Assembly (NCBI GenBank): GCA_900551625.1 | Contig: URWZ01000123.1 | Coordinates: 1 to 5,536, forward strand | From: an uncultured Collinsella sp. | GTDB taxonomy: Bacteria; Actinomycetota; Coriobacteriia; Coriobacteriales; Coriobacteriaceae | Direction: 5' to 3' | Length of the DNA stretch: 5,536 nucleotides | Part shown: positions 5,478-5,536 of the stretch, in pieces | Layout of the letters: the number at the start of each line of letters is the position of its first letter | Numbering within the stretch: position 1 is the first letter of the stretch | Position numbers and translations under genes: made by a program | The notes under the pieces: generated by a model | Databases searched by the model: none | What the model was told of the DNA's origin: nothing | The model's input: only the letters and a program-made list of their open reading frames with translations

Positions 5478-5506
5478 TCATCAGACCTTTTGAATTCGTC
5501 TGATGA
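5478..5506. promoter_or_regulatory. 9-bp perfect inverted repeat, candidate operator upstream of the permease
   Basis: TCATCAGAC (5478-5486) and GTCTGATGA (5498-5506) are exact reverse complements around an 11-nt spacer, starting 13 nt above the permease start codon. It could be a repressor site or a leader hairpin just before the ribosome binding site (GGAGG at 5474-5470). No -10 or -35 is visible in the 42 genomic bases left, so the promoter probably lies past the contig end. The right arm ends 1 nt before the adapter, so that arm should be confirmed. Confidence 0.5.
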
Positions 5507-5507
5507 C

Positions 5508-5536
5508 CTGTCTCTTATACACATCTGACGCTGCCG
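5508..5536. other. Nextera/Tn5 adapter sequence, not genomic
   Basis: Bases 5508-5526 (CTGTCTCTTATACACATCT) equal the 19-bp Tn5 mosaic end, reverse-complemented. The following GACGCTGCCG (5527-5536) is the next part of the Nextera read-1 adapter. It is an untrimmed library artefact at the contig end and does not indicate a transposon in the organism. Confidence 0.97.

Noticed and set aside
5508..5526. Transposon end (Tn5 mosaic end)
   Set aside because: The directly following bases are the synthetic Nextera adapter, so this is a library artefact.

Overview
The window is a GC-rich bacterial contig fragment with four protein-coding genes. Its codon use and its ArsC/Spx-like protein suggest a gut Actinomycetota of the class Coriobacteriia (Collinsella-like). 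This is inferred from remembered family sequences and no marker gene confirms it. The last 29 bases are not genomic: they match the Nextera/Tn5 mosaic end followed by the start of the read-1 adapter. The assembled contig therefore ends at about base 5507.

Layout from left to right. (1) Bases 1-1176, minus strand: the first 392 residues of a DHA2-type (EmrB/QacA-like) MFS efflux transporter, with its C-terminus off the left edge. (2) Bases 1177-1696: a divergent intergenic region without a confident gene. It holds a good sigma-70-type promoter for the transporter (-10 at 1384-1389) and a leader of about 200 nt. In that leader a 37-codon ORF runs through one arm of a 15-bp stem whose other arm covers the transporter's weak ribosome binding site. 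This looks like a translational attenuator and is the most interesting feature here. (3) Bases 1697-2038, plus strand: a small ArsC/Spx/YffB-like thioredoxin-fold protein in which the usual catalytic cysteine is serine and no cysteine remains. Its last codons and stop are tandemly duplicated. (4) Bases 2039-2225: a convergent intergenic region with four hairpins, including a strong terminator-like one. (5) Bases 2226-5465, minus strand: a two-gene operon, a GntP-family sugar-acid permease followed by an IlvD/Edd-family dehydratase of the YjhG/YagF (sugar-acid) type. Dyad-symmetric operator candidates lie upstream of both genes.

The permease and dehydratase probably work together. GntP would import an aldonic acid (gluconate- or xylonate-like) with protons, and the dehydratase would convert it to a 2-keto-3-deoxy acid. 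This matches the pairing of yjhF and yjhG in E. coli. The aldolase or kinase needed for the next step is not in the window and may lie beyond the right end.
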